Counted from the first letter of the stretch, positions 17,561-25,565 are shown. The stretch: DNA of 27,098 nucleotides from Leptospira sp. 96542 (GCA_029310945.1 JARJFC010000047.1:1-27098), one strand, 5' to 3'. Notes: a model not told the origin generated them from the sequence alone. Numbers and translations: made by a program.

Positions 17561-18508
17561 TTATGGATTGAATTCGGTTACTAAGATGTTTCGTTTTTTC
17601 AATCCTAGTGCAGTTTTTTCGAATTCAACTCCATCTCCAGCTTCAAGTAAGATGATATCATCACTGCGACCTGAAGTAGAAATTGAATCTTTGATTTGTT
17701 CCATTTCAATGCCGCCTCGGGTATAAAAAGTACTGTGATGGATAGGAATCATATACTTCGCACCAGAATCTTTGAATATTTGGATGGCTCCGTATGGGTT
17801 TACATGCACAACATTACCTAATCCTTCGGAAGCAATTCCTCCTGCTGGTCCCACAGGAATGAAAGCCAAATCAATTTTGTATTTATTTCTTAGACTCGTA
17901 AACACTTGTTGATCGTAGCCGGTGTCACCAGCAAAATAAATTGTAATATCTTTATATTGAATGATATAACCAGTGTATGGTTCATCATCCCATAAATTAT
18001 CTATAAACAATCTTCCACCAAAATGTAGTGCTGGGACTGCTGTTATTTTTAGCCCATCCAAGTTGGAGGAATAATCATTTTCTACATAGTGTAAGTTAGT
18101 TGCAATATTTTTTGGAATATAATGAAAACCAGTTTTTGGCGCAAATAAATGATTTGAGTTTGTTAGAAGTTTTAGAGACGAAACATCTAAATGATCAAAA
18201 TGATTGTGCGAAATCAAAATCGCATCAACGGGTTTAATCGAATTTAGATCAATCCCAGGTTCGGCCAACCGTTTAACAAAAAGACCAGTGCTTTTTGAAA
18301 AATTTGGATCGGTAATGATCCACTTATCATAAATTCGCATAAGAACAGTCGCATGTCCTATCCAAAAGAATTCTACTTTGTTCCTAGCTTCGATCGATTG
18401 CGGTGCAGGTTTTGCTGTTTTTTCCATCGCAGAAAAAATACCACAATGAAAGAAAACTCCCCCTAACAAAAGGGAGAGAATGATTCTACAAAATTTAAAA
18501 GAATTCAT
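17561..18508 (-). CDS. MBL-fold metallohydrolase lipoprotein (NAPE-PLD/UlaG-like)
   Basis: A 315-residue metallo-beta-lactamase-fold protein. The leader ends GGVFFHC (Cys22), so it is probably lipid-anchored. Metal ligands are visible: SHNHFDHLD (His101, His103, Asp105, His106), His162 in VPALHFGGR, Asp195 in AGDTGYD, and His257/258 in PIHHSTF. The pattern FFWIGHATVLMRI-ITDPNF is that of the NAPE-PLD/RomA/UlaG-like branch, which acts on phosphodiesters or lactones. It overlaps the upstream SDR gene by four bases (ATGA), so they are translationally coupled. The substrate is unknown; the link with an SDR and an AraC regulator suggests a catabolic or detoxifying pair. Confidence 0.9.
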   Translation of the reverse strand: MNSFKFCRIILSLLLGGVFFHCGIFSAMEKTAKPAPQSIEARNKVEFFWIGHATVLMRIYDKWIITDPNFSKSTGLFVKRLAEPGIDLNSIKPVDAILISHNHFDHLDVSSLKLLTNSNHLFAPKTGFHYIPKNIATNLHYVENDYSSNLDGLKITAVPALHFGGRLFIDNLWDDEPYTGYIIQYKDITIYFAGDTGYDQQVFTSLRNKYKIDLAFIPVGPAGGIASEGLGNVVHVNPYGAIQIFKDSGAKYMIPIHHSTFYTRGGIEMEQIKDSISTSGRSDDIILLEAGDGVEFEKTALGLKKRNILVTEFNP

Positions 18509-19260
18509 AGTAGATGTCCACCTGATACTTCAATATCTTGCGCAGTAACCCAACCAAAGTCATCAGATAAAAAATTTACGATCACATTACCGATATCTTC
18601 TGGTAATCCAATTCTACCAAAGGCTGTTTGTGCTGCTAAGGGCTGGATGAACTCTGGATATTTATCAAAAACTCCATCCCCAAAATTACTATGAGTGGGT
18701 CCAGGAGATACTGCGTTCACTCGAATTTTGCGTGGGGCAAGCTCATTAGCCAAATACTTTGTCCAAGAAGAGAGTGCCGCTTTGAGTGAGCCATAAATTG
18801 AATATCCCACAAAAGCCTTGTTACTTGATGAGCTGGATGTGTTCACAATAGCACCGTTGTCTTCCATAAACGTCAAAAGTGTTTTGGTTAAAAAAATTGG
18901 TCCTTTGTAGTTTGTATTTAAAATTTGCTCGAAGTAGGTATCGGTTAGATCTGTCATTGTCATTGGTCCACCCACACCACCATTATTGACTAAATAATCA
19001 AAACTGTTTCGATTCCAAATTTCGGAGAGTTTGTTTTTTACTTCCGCAGCAAATGTTCCAAAAGTTTCCTTTTTTGTAAGATCCAGTTTGAGAGCAACCG
19101 CACGGGCTCCTTTATTTTTTTCAATTTCGCTAACAACTTCTTCGGCTCGATCTTTATAGGAATTGTAAGTTAGAATTACACCTATTCCTCGTTTGCCGAG
19201 TGCCAATGCTGTTGCTTTTCCAATCCCATTACTTCCGCCAGTCACAATTGCTATTTTCAT
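18505..19260 (-). CDS. Short-chain dehydrogenase/reductase (SDR)
   Basis: A 251-residue classical SDR. TGGSNGIG (7-14) is the NAD(P) dinucleotide site, D60 sits in the adenine pocket strand, NNGG (92-95) replaces the usual NNAG, and the catalytic set is Ser143 with Y156-x-x-x-K160. The end VTAQDIEVSGGHLL is the normal family tail. Direction and substrate are not readable. An AGGAGA about 6 bases before the ATG gives a strong ribosome-binding site, so the start is firm. It is the first gene of an operon with the MBL-fold lipoprotein and is divergent from an AraC-type regulator, the usual arrangement for a dedicated activator. Confidence 0.92.
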   Translation of the reverse strand: MKIAIVTGGSNGIGKATALALGKRGIGVILTYNSYKDRAEEVVSEIEKNKGARAVALKLDLTKKETFGTFAAEVKNKLSEIWNRNSFDYLVNNGGVGGPMTMTDLTDTYFEQILNTNYKGPIFLTKTLLTFMEDNGAIVNTSSSSSNKAFVGYSIYGSLKAALSSWTKYLANELAPRKIRVNAVSPGPTHSNFGDGVFDKYPEFIQPLAAQTAFGRIGLPEDIGNVIVNFLSDDFGWVTAQDIEVSGGHLL

Positions 19261-19333
19261 AAAATCTCCTGCTTTGTCCTTTTTGTGCTATATGAGAACT
19301 ATAGGGGTTTTATGGGTTTGTTACTAGATCCGA

Positions 19334-19428
19334 TATTGCCTTTTTATTGCCTAAAACTACCGAATGTAAATTTTCTAAGAAAAAATATACTGAAAATATT
19401 CTTTTTTCTACATTTTTAATGCCTAAAA
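19334..19428. promoter_or_regulatory. Tandem TATTGCC-type repeats between the SDR and AraC genes
   Basis: The 193-bp divergent intergenic region has TATTGCC at 19334-19340 and at 19345-19351, exactly 11 bp apart. TGCCTAAAA occurs at 19348-19356 and again at 19420-19428. Direct half-sites one helical turn apart are the normal target of AraC-family activators, so these are candidate binding sites of the neighbouring regulator. Confidence 0.4.
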
Positions 19429-19453
19429 GCATCCATTGTGATAATATCAAATT

Positions 19454-20338
19454 GTGGAAAAGATCTTAAATGAAATCATCGAACTTTTGGGGCAAGCAAC
19501 AACGGAACCAACAAAAACGATTCTACCAAGGGTTTTGATCATCAAAGGTGAGGTTCCAACCCACCAACTCGCAGCGATTTATGAACCGATCATAGGGCTT
19601 GTTGTTCAAGGCAGCAAAACCATTTCCATCGGAGACCAGGTAGTTCAAATGGATGCACCTTCCTATTTTGTAATCCCAACAGAAATGCCGGCAACTGGTT
19701 ATGTAAAACAGGGAAAGGGTGGCCGCCCTTATATGTCAGTTGGAATACAATTGGATCAAAATGTATTACTGGATTTATTGAAAGATGTCCCACCGTACGT
19801 TGTGTACGAAAATAATAATTCGAATGAATTTACTGCATGTAAGGCTTCTAAAGAATTTTTAGATTCTATATTACGATTATTAAAACTCTTAAAAACACCT
19901 GAACATATACCTGCACTTGCACCTGCTTACGAAAGAGAAATACTTTACCATGTTCTCACTGGGCAAGAGGGCTGGAGGCTACGACAATTATACAAAGAGC
20001 ATAACAAAGGTTCTAGTATTCATCATGCTATCCAGTGGGTTCGGCAAAATTTTACAAATTCATTTGAAATAGACATGTTGGCGAATAGGGCGTGTATGGG
20101 TGTCACAACATTTCATAGACAATTTAAATCAATTACTGGACTTAGTCCAATACAATTCCAAAAACAATTACGCTTGCTTGAAGCAAGGAAGCTTTTGGTA
20201 TTCAGTGGTTATACTGTCACCGATGCAGCGTTAGATGTTGGATACGAAAGTACATCGCAGTTTAACCGTGAATATTCTCGTTTTTTTGGTGAATCTCCAG
20301 CAAGGGACGCAAAAAAATTAAAAACTTTGGCAGTGTAG
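19454..20338 (+). CDS. AraC-family transcriptional regulator
   Basis: A 294-residue regulator. Residues 20-130 form the AraC_N ligand-binding cupin (AIYEPIIGLVVQGSKTISIGDQ, then SYFVIPTEMPATGYV). The C-terminal 100 residues hold two HTHs (IDMLANRACMGVTTFHRQFKSITGLSPIQFQKQLRLLEARKLL and VTDAALDVGYESTSQFNREYSRFFGESP), the full AraC signature. The start is GTG at 19454 with no obvious Shine-Dalgarno. This N-terminal type is common in regulators placed next to SDRs and other oxidoreductases in proteobacteria. It likely senses a small organic compound and activates the divergent SDR-MBL operon (inference). Confidence 0.92.
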   Translation: MEKILNEIIELLGQATTEPTKTILPRVLIIKGEVPTHQLAAIYEPIIGLVVQGSKTISIGDQVVQMDAPSYFVIPTEMPATGYVKQGKGGRPYMSVGIQLDQNVLLDLLKDVPPYVVYENNNSNEFTACKASKEFLDSILRLLKLLKTPEHIPALAPAYEREILYHVLTGQEGWRLRQLYKEHNKGSSIHHAIQWVRQNFTNSFEIDMLANRACMGVTTFHRQFKSITGLSPIQFQKQLRLLEARKLLVFSGYTVTDAALDVGYESTSQFNREYSRFFGESPARDAKKLKTLAV

Positions 20339-20369
20339 GATTCACTTCACTATTTTCTATTCTTTTAGT

Positions 20370-20702
20370 TTAAGCTGTTAGTTTCAATCCAATGATGGAA
20401 ATTAATAACAAAAAGAGAAAGAATATCCTGATTGGTGAGGCAGATTCATTGAATAGAAATATACCTAAAGTAGCGGCACCTAACGCTCCAATGCCGACCC
20501 AGACTCCATAGGCAGTGCCTATCGGCAGAAATTGACTTGTTTTTGCTAATAAATACATACTTCCAGTCAATGTTAATATTGTAAAAATGCTGGGTATAAG
20601 TTTGGTAAAACCGTTTGTGTATTTTAAACCAATCGCCCAGCAAATTTCTAATATACCTGCGATGAAAAGAAAGATCCAAGACCAAGTGTTTGGTGTGAAC
20701 AT
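20370..20702 (-). CDS. SMR-family exporter, Gdx/SugE type
   Basis: A 110-residue protein with four membrane helices, the size of a small multidrug resistance subunit. The sequence WSWIFLFIAGILEICWAIGLKYTNGFTKL carries the conserved membrane Glu of helix 1, and GTAYGVWVGIGALGAATLGIFLFNES is the SMR signature. WAIGLKYT-G-F and GIGA-GA-LGI-LF-E resemble Gdx/SugE guanidinium-proton antiporters more than EmrE. Gdx proteins are usually guanidine-riboswitch controlled, but only 22 bp separate this gene from the upstream lipoprotein, leaving no room for one. It is probably the last gene of the minus-strand group starting at 21953. Confidence 0.85.
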   Translation of the reverse strand: MFTPNTWSWIFLFIAGILEICWAIGLKYTNGFTKLIPSIFTILTLTGSMYLLAKTSQFLPIGTAYGVWVGIGALGAATLGIFLFNESASPIRIFFLFLLLISIIGLKLTA

Positions 20703-20724
20703 AAAAACTACTCAAAAATTTAAA

Positions 20725-21273
20725 TTATAGTTTTTCAATTAACGGAGTTAATTTCATATTTAACTCTGTGTTGGGAAAATAGAGAGATTTTTCATCGTTT
20801 CGAGTAAGATTTACGAAAAACATAGCCCATCCTTGGAATTTTTTTAAGGATAAGCTATATTGAATCTCTTGCGAGTTATTATTTTGTAAGATCACAAAAC
20901 TATAATTTCTACTAAATTTGGCATAACTAGGAATGATTCCTAAGCTGAGTATCATGGGTAACTCAAAGTAGATTTTATTGAATACATCGAGTTTATTGTA
21001 TTTTAATATGATTGTGGTATCGTATTGGTTTACTAATAACATATTTTGATCCGAAATTTTCATTCGCTCAACAGTATGACCTCGTTTTTCTAATAAATCT
21101 GCCAAATCATCTAAATAACCATCGGTCAAAAAAAGAATTTTCTTTCTCACTGAATGTCTGGTTTCTTTCTCAGAATTATAATCCATATTATTTTTTTTGA
21201 TCGAATAATCATAAAATGAACTAGTGCAATTGGAAATAGAAATTAAAAAGGAAACGATAATTAAAAATTTCAT
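20725..21273 (-). CDS. Lipoprotein of unknown function
   Basis: A 182-residue protein with leader MKFLIIVSFLISISNC (Cys16 lipobox) followed by a polar tether. The body begins KKILFLTDGYLDDLADLLEKRGHTVERM, which looks like a small alpha/beta (Rossmann-like) start, then a beta-rich part. I recognise no family. The start overlaps the stop of the upstream lipoprotein gene by four bases (ATGA), so the two are translationally coupled and probably act together. Lower GC and Asn/Lys-rich composition match other unknown Leptospira lipoproteins. Confidence 0.7.
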   Translation of the reverse strand: MKFLIIVSFLISISNCTSSFYDYSIKKNNMDYNSEKETRHSVRKKILFLTDGYLDDLADLLEKRGHTVERMKISDQNMLLVNQYDTTIILKYNKLDVFNKIYFELPMILSLGIIPSYAKFSRNYSFVILQNNNSQEIQYSLSLKKFQGWAMFFVNLTRNDEKSLYFPNTELNMKLTPLIEKL

Positions 21274-21953
21274 TTTATGAATTCTCCATATTTTTGTTCG
21301 ATGTCGGTGTGATAAAAAACACCTTCTTTTAAAGGAATGTCAAAGTCACCATCGGAGAGAATATTCGTTGGTATCATCCCTTGTGGGAGTGAACAACGAA
21401 TGTATTCTTCTCCAATTTGGCCAGGAGCGAGCCATTCGCTAGCACTGTTTGGTCGCCTTTCGTCGTTTCCTGAGTTGCTACCATCGCACGATAAAGTTAT
21501 AGATTCAGAATCGGTTTGAAAATTTTTAAAATACCAATTAAACCGCTCAGGTCTATCTTTCATCTTCGATTTTAATTTTACCATAATACCTGCTTTGCGA
21601 TAAAGATGGTCAAAATCGATTGCTTCAGGATTTTGATTGTGAATGTCTGCTATACCATTATTATTATTTCTTTTCATATAATTGAAATTATATTCTGTAA
21701 AGGTTGTACTCATTAGTTTGAGCATTCTATATTTTTTTGCTTTATTTTGAAAACTGATTCGAATTTTTAGTAGTTTATTTGTATTATCAACCTCTTCAGT
21801 TTCATTGATTTCTTTTATGATGATTTTCCAATTTTCATCTTCGAAGGTTGGGTTTACTGGTAGATAGATTCTGCCATTTGTGTTCCATTTATAGTAGGTG
21901 GTTTTACAGCCCGCTAATGAAATAAGGATAACTGCCAAAAATAGTTTTTTCAT
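21270..21953 (-). CDS. Lipoprotein of unknown function, first of a coupled pair
   Basis: The best start is the ATG at 21953, giving MKKLFLAVILISLAGC with a textbook lipobox (Cys16). An ATG at 21974 would add seven residues (MQLEIQK) before the leader and lies inside an inverted repeat. The mature protein of about 210 residues is a mixed sequence with cysteines in LSCDGSN and YIRCSLP, and IKEINETEEVDNTNKLLKIRISFQNK, which resembles the beta-sandwich of DUF4352-like lipoproteins, although I would not name it. A GGA about 10 bases before the ATG is the only Shine-Dalgarno candidate and sits at the edge of the hairpin described separately. Confidence 0.7.
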   Translation of the reverse strand: MKKLFLAVILISLAGCKTTYYKWNTNGRIYLPVNPTFEDENWKIIIKEINETEEVDNTNKLLKIRISFQNKAKKYRMLKLMSTTFTEYNFNYMKRNNNNGIADIHNQNPEAIDFDHLYRKAGIMVKLKSKMKDRPERFNWYFKNFQTDSESITLSCDGSNSGNDERRPNSASEWLAPGQIGEEYIRCSLPQGMIPTNILSDGDFDIPLKEGVFYHTDIEQKYGEFIK

Positions 21954-21963
21954 TTTCTGAATT

Positions 21964-21996
21964 TCCAATTGCATTCGTTATAAAAATGCAATTGGA
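21964..21996 (-). promoter_or_regulatory. Perfect 12-bp inverted repeat over the leader of the lipoprotein pair
   Basis: TCCAATTGCATT (21964-21975), a 9-base loop, and AATGCAATTGGA (21985-21996) are exact inverted copies. In the minus-strand transcript this folds just upstream of the ATG at 21953, with the GGA of the likely ribosome-binding site in the stem and an alternative ATG (21974) at the stem/loop edge. It could be a translational switch, or as DNA a repressor operator. Confidence 0.5.
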
Positions 21997-22118
21997 TCTT
22001 TGTATATTACTGCAGAATCTCGTCAACTAACAAAAATAAATATTTATCATTTAATCCATTCTGCTTTCAAAAGTCCTATGACAATTTCATCCTTCAACCA
22101 AATGGTCTGAATCTTCCG

Positions 22119-22151
22119 CTTGCCAATTTTTCATTGGCAAGTGTTTTGTTT
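22119..22151 (+). terminator. Orphan terminator-like hairpin
   Basis: CTTGCCAAT (22119-22127), loop TTTTC, ATTGGCAAG (22133-22141), then TGTTTTGTTT. The 9-bp stem is perfect and T-rich DNA follows on the plus strand only. No plus-strand gene ends here; the nearest is more than 1.7 kb away. It may end a small RNA starting in 21997-22100 or be left from a lost gene. Confidence 0.55.
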
Positions 22152-22189
22152 CCAAATACTTTTTTATTTCTTATGTTAGGTGTTAATGA

Positions 22190-22457
22190 TTATTGATTGA
22201 GCTGTTCTGCTAACCCTATTAGGATTCCTTCTATGCCACGAATGTAACAAAGACGATACATATCTTCGTATTGGACAACCTCGCCGACGAGTGAAGCACC
22301 ATATTTGGTCAATCTCGACAGATTGGTTTTTGAGGCCTGTCACTCGCGAGGCTCACTCACCTTCGACCATAGTTCTTCCTTCCAGAGTTAGTCCAATTTC
22401 TTGAAAAAACAAAATGGTGTTTTCTAAAGATTCGACAGCGATACCCGCATTGTACAT
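22190..22457 (-). pseudogene. Broken VOC/glyoxalase-family gene
   Basis: On the minus strand the frame from 22457 reads MYNAGIAVESLENTILFF, then QEIGLTLEGRTMVEGE, then a TGA at 22355-22353 where the family has Trp (GEW), then ASRVTGLKNQSVEID. In another frame the end reads LSRLTKYGASLVGEVVQY, then EDMYRLCYIRGIEGILIGL, and stops at 22190. These are the N- and C-terminal halves of a VOC-superfamily protein (glyoxalase/bleomycin-resistance-like). About 50 residues in the middle are missing and the frame changes near 22316-22325. AGAGAGAA followed by ATA just upstream suggests the original start codon was also lost. Confidence 0.8.
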
Positions 22458-22671
22458 TTGTATTAATTTACTTTTTGTTATGATTATTCTCTCTATTAAG
22501 ATCTTCTAAAATAGAATTGTATTGTAAATTAATACGAGTTATTTTTGAAATGAACTGATTTATTTTAGTGATTTGGGTTTTTCTGGCTTTATGCGAGAGA
22601 TGATAAAACCGATTTGGAATTTGAAAGTTAGCGATTCATTCAAAATATTTCAATACAATGAACCACTCGAA

Positions 22672-23844
22672 TCAAAATTCGATCGGCATATAAAATGACA
22701 TTTCTAATGTAGTTAGTGAAATTTTATACCCGTTTTGATTATAAAATGGTCCACCAAATCCGAGCCTCCAGTTGATTGCACCAATGGGTATCTCCCAAAA
22801 GAAATAAAAACTTTTCGCATAGTTAGTTGATGAATTGACTCGTCCTATTCCTAAGGTTAGCAAGGCATACAATTCAAGAGGAGTGAGATTATTCCCTGTA
22901 TCATGAGCATAATAGAGAGCTAATAAAGGATTGATGGACTTAGGATTTACATCTCCTTTTAAGAGGGTATATAAACCTAATGCTTCCAGATTATTTCCAG
23001 CAGATAAATTGGATAATAAATAGACTCGATAAGGATCTCCATCAACATTTCCATTATTGAGCAAGGAATATCTTCCCATATTGTCAATTTTTTCATCCAA
23101 AGTTCTACCAGAACTAAATACGAGTAAGTTGGTAAAATACCCCTGCCCATCATTGAAATCGGCGGTTCCTTGGATATTAACCTTTGTATAGCCTATGGCT
23201 GCTCCTAATCGAAACTTATCGTTTCCTTTTTTTCCCAAATAAATTGCGGGAAGTAACATTGAATAGCTGCCAAATGTTTCGGTTCCCAAATCTTGGGTTT
23301 TATATTGTTTAATCGGTGAAGATCGGTTGGAAGATCCTGAATCTTCACTAGAGGACATATTAGTAGCTGTTATATCTGTAATTCGTTGTTTGGATTGCCT
23401 GAAGCTAACATTGCGATTGAGGATGAATAAACCCCAGTTATCTCCAATTTGCCACTCAGGTGATTTTAAATCGTAGAGGAATGCAAGATTTTGATCCATT
23501 CTTTGATCATCTCGCATAACAGCACGTCCACCTGAGGAAGAAATAATCGTTAGATCGGTTAAGTTGGCTTGTACACCAGGATAAAATGTAAAGTATTTCG
23601 CACCATCCGCTTTTTTTAAGGCAAATTCTTTTTTAGGTTCTTGATATGCTGTCGGCGTTTTTGAAATACTTTCATTAGTAGTTTGAATTTGAAATTTAAG
23701 ATACTGACTATCTTCGTTTAATAGATTAGCGTTCGGAAACGGTAACCCGCTTGGGATCTGTGATTTCTGTGAAAAGAGCGGAAAACAGCAACAACTAAAG
23801 AATAGGATAAAAATAGAAACTTTTAAATGTAAAGGCACTGACAA
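22672..23844 (-). CDS. Predicted outer-membrane beta-barrel protein of unknown function
   Basis: A 390-residue protein with a Sec signal ending CCFPLFSQ (about residue 26). The mature part alternates polar and hydrophobic residues over many short strands (LAFLYDLKSPEWQIGDNWGLFILNRNVSFRQ; SYSMLLPAIYLGKKGNDKFRLGAAIGYTKVNIQG) and ends TLEMSFYMPIEF, with the C-terminal Phe typical of outer-membrane barrels. I do not recognise a family. The start is uncertain: TTG at 23844 or GTG two codons later, with no Shine-Dalgarno. It is 123 bp downstream of bufC on the same strand; a weak hairpin (ATCAAGA/TCTTGAT) lies between, so joint transcription is possible but unproven. Confidence 0.65.
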   Translation of the reverse strand: MSVPLHLKVSIFILFFSCCCFPLFSQKSQIPSGLPFPNANLLNEDSQYLKFQIQTTNESISKTPTAYQEPKKEFALKKADGAKYFTFYPGVQANLTDLTIISSSGGRAVMRDDQRMDQNLAFLYDLKSPEWQIGDNWGLFILNRNVSFRQSKQRITDITATNMSSSEDSGSSNRSSPIKQYKTQDLGTETFGSYSMLLPAIYLGKKGNDKFRLGAAIGYTKVNIQGTADFNDGQGYFTNLLVFSSGRTLDEKIDNMGRYSLLNNGNVDGDPYRVYLLSNLSAGNNLEALGLYTLLKGDVNPKSINPLLALYYAHDTGNNLTPLELYALLTLGIGRVNSSTNYAKSFYFFWEIPIGAINWRLGFGGPFYNQNGYKISLTTLEMSFYMPIEF

Positions 23845-23967
23845 AAGATTTGTTAGGTAGAATAAGAATCAAGAAATTTTTCCTGCTGCATTCACAATCT
23901 TGATGATTAGAAAGATTTATTTCACCACTGAGATGTTTGGCGAAATTGAAATCAAATAAGTTAACAA

Positions 23968-24735
23968 TTATATATTGTTTGAGATAATATCTGTTACTAT
24001 CCCCGACGTTGCGATTTTACCGAATAGACCAGCAACGATCTCTGGATTCAAATCAAAACGAGCTCCCGTTTTTTCCAAGGAAGAGCCGATGGTATCGCCT
24101 TTTTGGAGTAAATTGATAAAATAGAATTCCAACGGCTCCAAAGTGAGAACATATAAATTTGAATCGTGTTTGTACAAAAGTAAAAACTCTTGATTTTTAA
24201 TATTTGAAAGATCAGGCTGAAGTGTTGACTTTCTATTTTTCCAAATTGGATAAATTGAAAATTCATTTTGGATGAGCTTTACTGTTTTGCCAAATAGGAA
24301 GGTCGAATTTTCTAAATCGGTCTTATTTTGAATTTCTGCAAAATCGAAACTTCGGTGTTCTTCCTTATGGAAACTGTCTATAAAGTTAACTTCAAATTCC
24401 GCCAAATTCTTGAGATACGGTAAATCGGGGTATGTTTCTATCAAAAAATTAGGGAAGTTTTTTCCGTAATCGGATAAATCATAGGAATTATGATTGTTTT
24501 TTTTTATAAATTTTTCTGTAGCGAAGTTGAACAAATCGCCACCTAATGCAAAATTTACGGCTTCAAAATTGTCTGCCAATACTTCTTTCATCCGGAAGAA
24601 GTATGCGTTTTTATAAACGGTTGTTACTTCGACCAAGGATAAATTGCCACAAGCTGCAATTTGATTTTGAAAAGGAAGATCTTTGTTGTTCAAAATGCTC
24701 TCAGAGTAAAGAGTCTGAAGTTTTTCCAGCTTCAT
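23968..24735 (-). CDS. bufC: BufC/HvfC-like protein (DUF2063), bufferin-maturation partner
   Basis: A 255-residue protein of the DUF2063 family. The N-terminal half has the family pattern GNLSLVEVTTVYKNAYFFRMKEVLADNFEAVNFALGGDLF (about 30-68) and later DLSDYGKNFPNFLIETYPDLPYLKNLAEFE (about 86-115). In known systems it pairs with a DUF692 enzyme to bring the precursor peptide to its active site. AGGAGG about 8 bases before the ATG is a strong ribosome-binding site even though it lies within the last codons of bufB, which overlaps by 35 bp. This supports coordinated translation. The C-terminal half (KLIQNEFSIYPIWKNRKS...) is divergent but fits the expected peptide-binding domain. Confidence 0.85.
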   Translation of the reverse strand: MKLEKLQTLYSESILNNKDLPFQNQIAACGNLSLVEVTTVYKNAYFFRMKEVLADNFEAVNFALGGDLFNFATEKFIKKNNHNSYDLSDYGKNFPNFLIETYPDLPYLKNLAEFEVNFIDSFHKEEHRSFDFAEIQNKTDLENSTFLFGKTVKLIQNEFSIYPIWKNRKSTLQPDLSNIKNQEFLLLYKHDSNLYVLTLEPLEFYFINLLQKGDTIGSSLEKTGARFDLNPEIVAGLFGKIATSGIVTDIISNNI

Positions 24736-25561
24736 TTTGATGCCTCCTTTTTACGATTGCCTTCGCTTTATTTAATTCTTCTTCTAATATCTGAAACTCG
24801 GGAACATCCTCATCCCATTCAATCATGATCGGAAGATTTTCTGGAATGTATTTTAAAGAAGTTTCGAACAAATCCCAAACTTCCTCGTGCACTGGTTCGG
24901 CATGAGTGTCGAATAGAAAATTTCCCATATCTGTAAAACCCGCTAAATGAATTTGAGCGATACTTTGTTTAGGAATTGTTCTGATGAAATGGATGGGATC
25001 GAAATGAAAATTTTTAGCGTTAACATAAATATTATTTATATCTAAGAGAAGTAGACACCCTGTCCTTTGCGCGAGCAAACTTAAAAATTCGCTTTCACTC
25101 ATCGAAGATGAAGTATAGCTAAAGTATGCTGAAATATTTTCAACTGCAATTTGTCTTTGTAGTACATTCTGTACATGATCTATATTATTCGATATTATCT
25201 CTAAACATTCTTCATTATAAGGGACGGGTATCAGTTCATGCAATCTGATTCCGTTCCAATCGTTCCATGCTAGGTGATCCGATACCATAAAAGGATCCAC
25301 TCTATCTATCAGACGTTTTAAATCTTTTAGATAACTTAAATCTATTCCTTTTGAGTTTCCCAAAGACATACCAACTCCGTGGCATGCTATTGGATAATCC
25401 TTACGAATGGATTCCAATACGGACATCGGTCTGCCTTCAGTGTTCATATAATTTTCACTGATGACTTCAAACCAATCTATGTCCGTATCGGGTTTTTCCA
25501 ATAAATAGGGATAGTGTTCTCGTCTGAGACCAACACCGTACATGGAAGTTATTTTTTCCAA
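24701..25561 (-). CDS. bufB: BufB/HvfB-like DUF692 multinuclear iron enzyme
   Basis: A 286-residue DUF692 (MbnB-like) protein. The canonical blocks are present: GVGLRREHY (about 10-18), FEVISENYM, ACHGVGMSLG (about 59-68), SDHLAW, VENISAYF, LLLDINNIYVNAKN (about 170-183), IHLAGF, DTHAEPVHEEVW (about 217-228) and IEWDEDVPEF. The His, Glu, Asp and Asn in these blocks are the metal ligands of the family's multinuclear iron site. Known members oxidise cysteines in the precursor peptide to oxazolone/thioamide or thiooxazole groups. The start is TTG at 25561, or more conventionally ATG at 25543 (MYGVGLRR). It follows bufA within a few bases and overlaps bufC, so all three form one operon. Confidence 0.92.
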   Translation of the reverse strand: MEKITSMYGVGLRREHYPYLLEKPDTDIDWFEVISENYMNTEGRPMSVLESIRKDYPIACHGVGMSLGNSKGIDLSYLKDLKRLIDRVDPFMVSDHLAWNDWNGIRLHELIPVPYNEECLEIISNNIDHVQNVLQRQIAVENISAYFSYTSSSMSESEFLSLLAQRTGCLLLLDINNIYVNAKNFHFDPIHFIRTIPKQSIAQIHLAGFTDMGNFLFDTHAEPVHEEVWDLFETSLKYIPENLPIMIEWDEDVPEFQILEEELNKAKAIVKRRHQNEAGKTSDSLL

Positions 25562-25565
25562 AGGT

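Noticed and set aside
20703..20724. Guanidine riboswitch before the Gdx-like exporter
   Set aside because: Only 22 bases separate the genes; there is no space for a riboswitch and no recognisable aptamer.
22485..22671. Possible short minus-strand coding tail ending near 22575
   Set aside because: A short stretch looks mildly barrel-like, but it has no proper start or homologous motif; I see no gene here.
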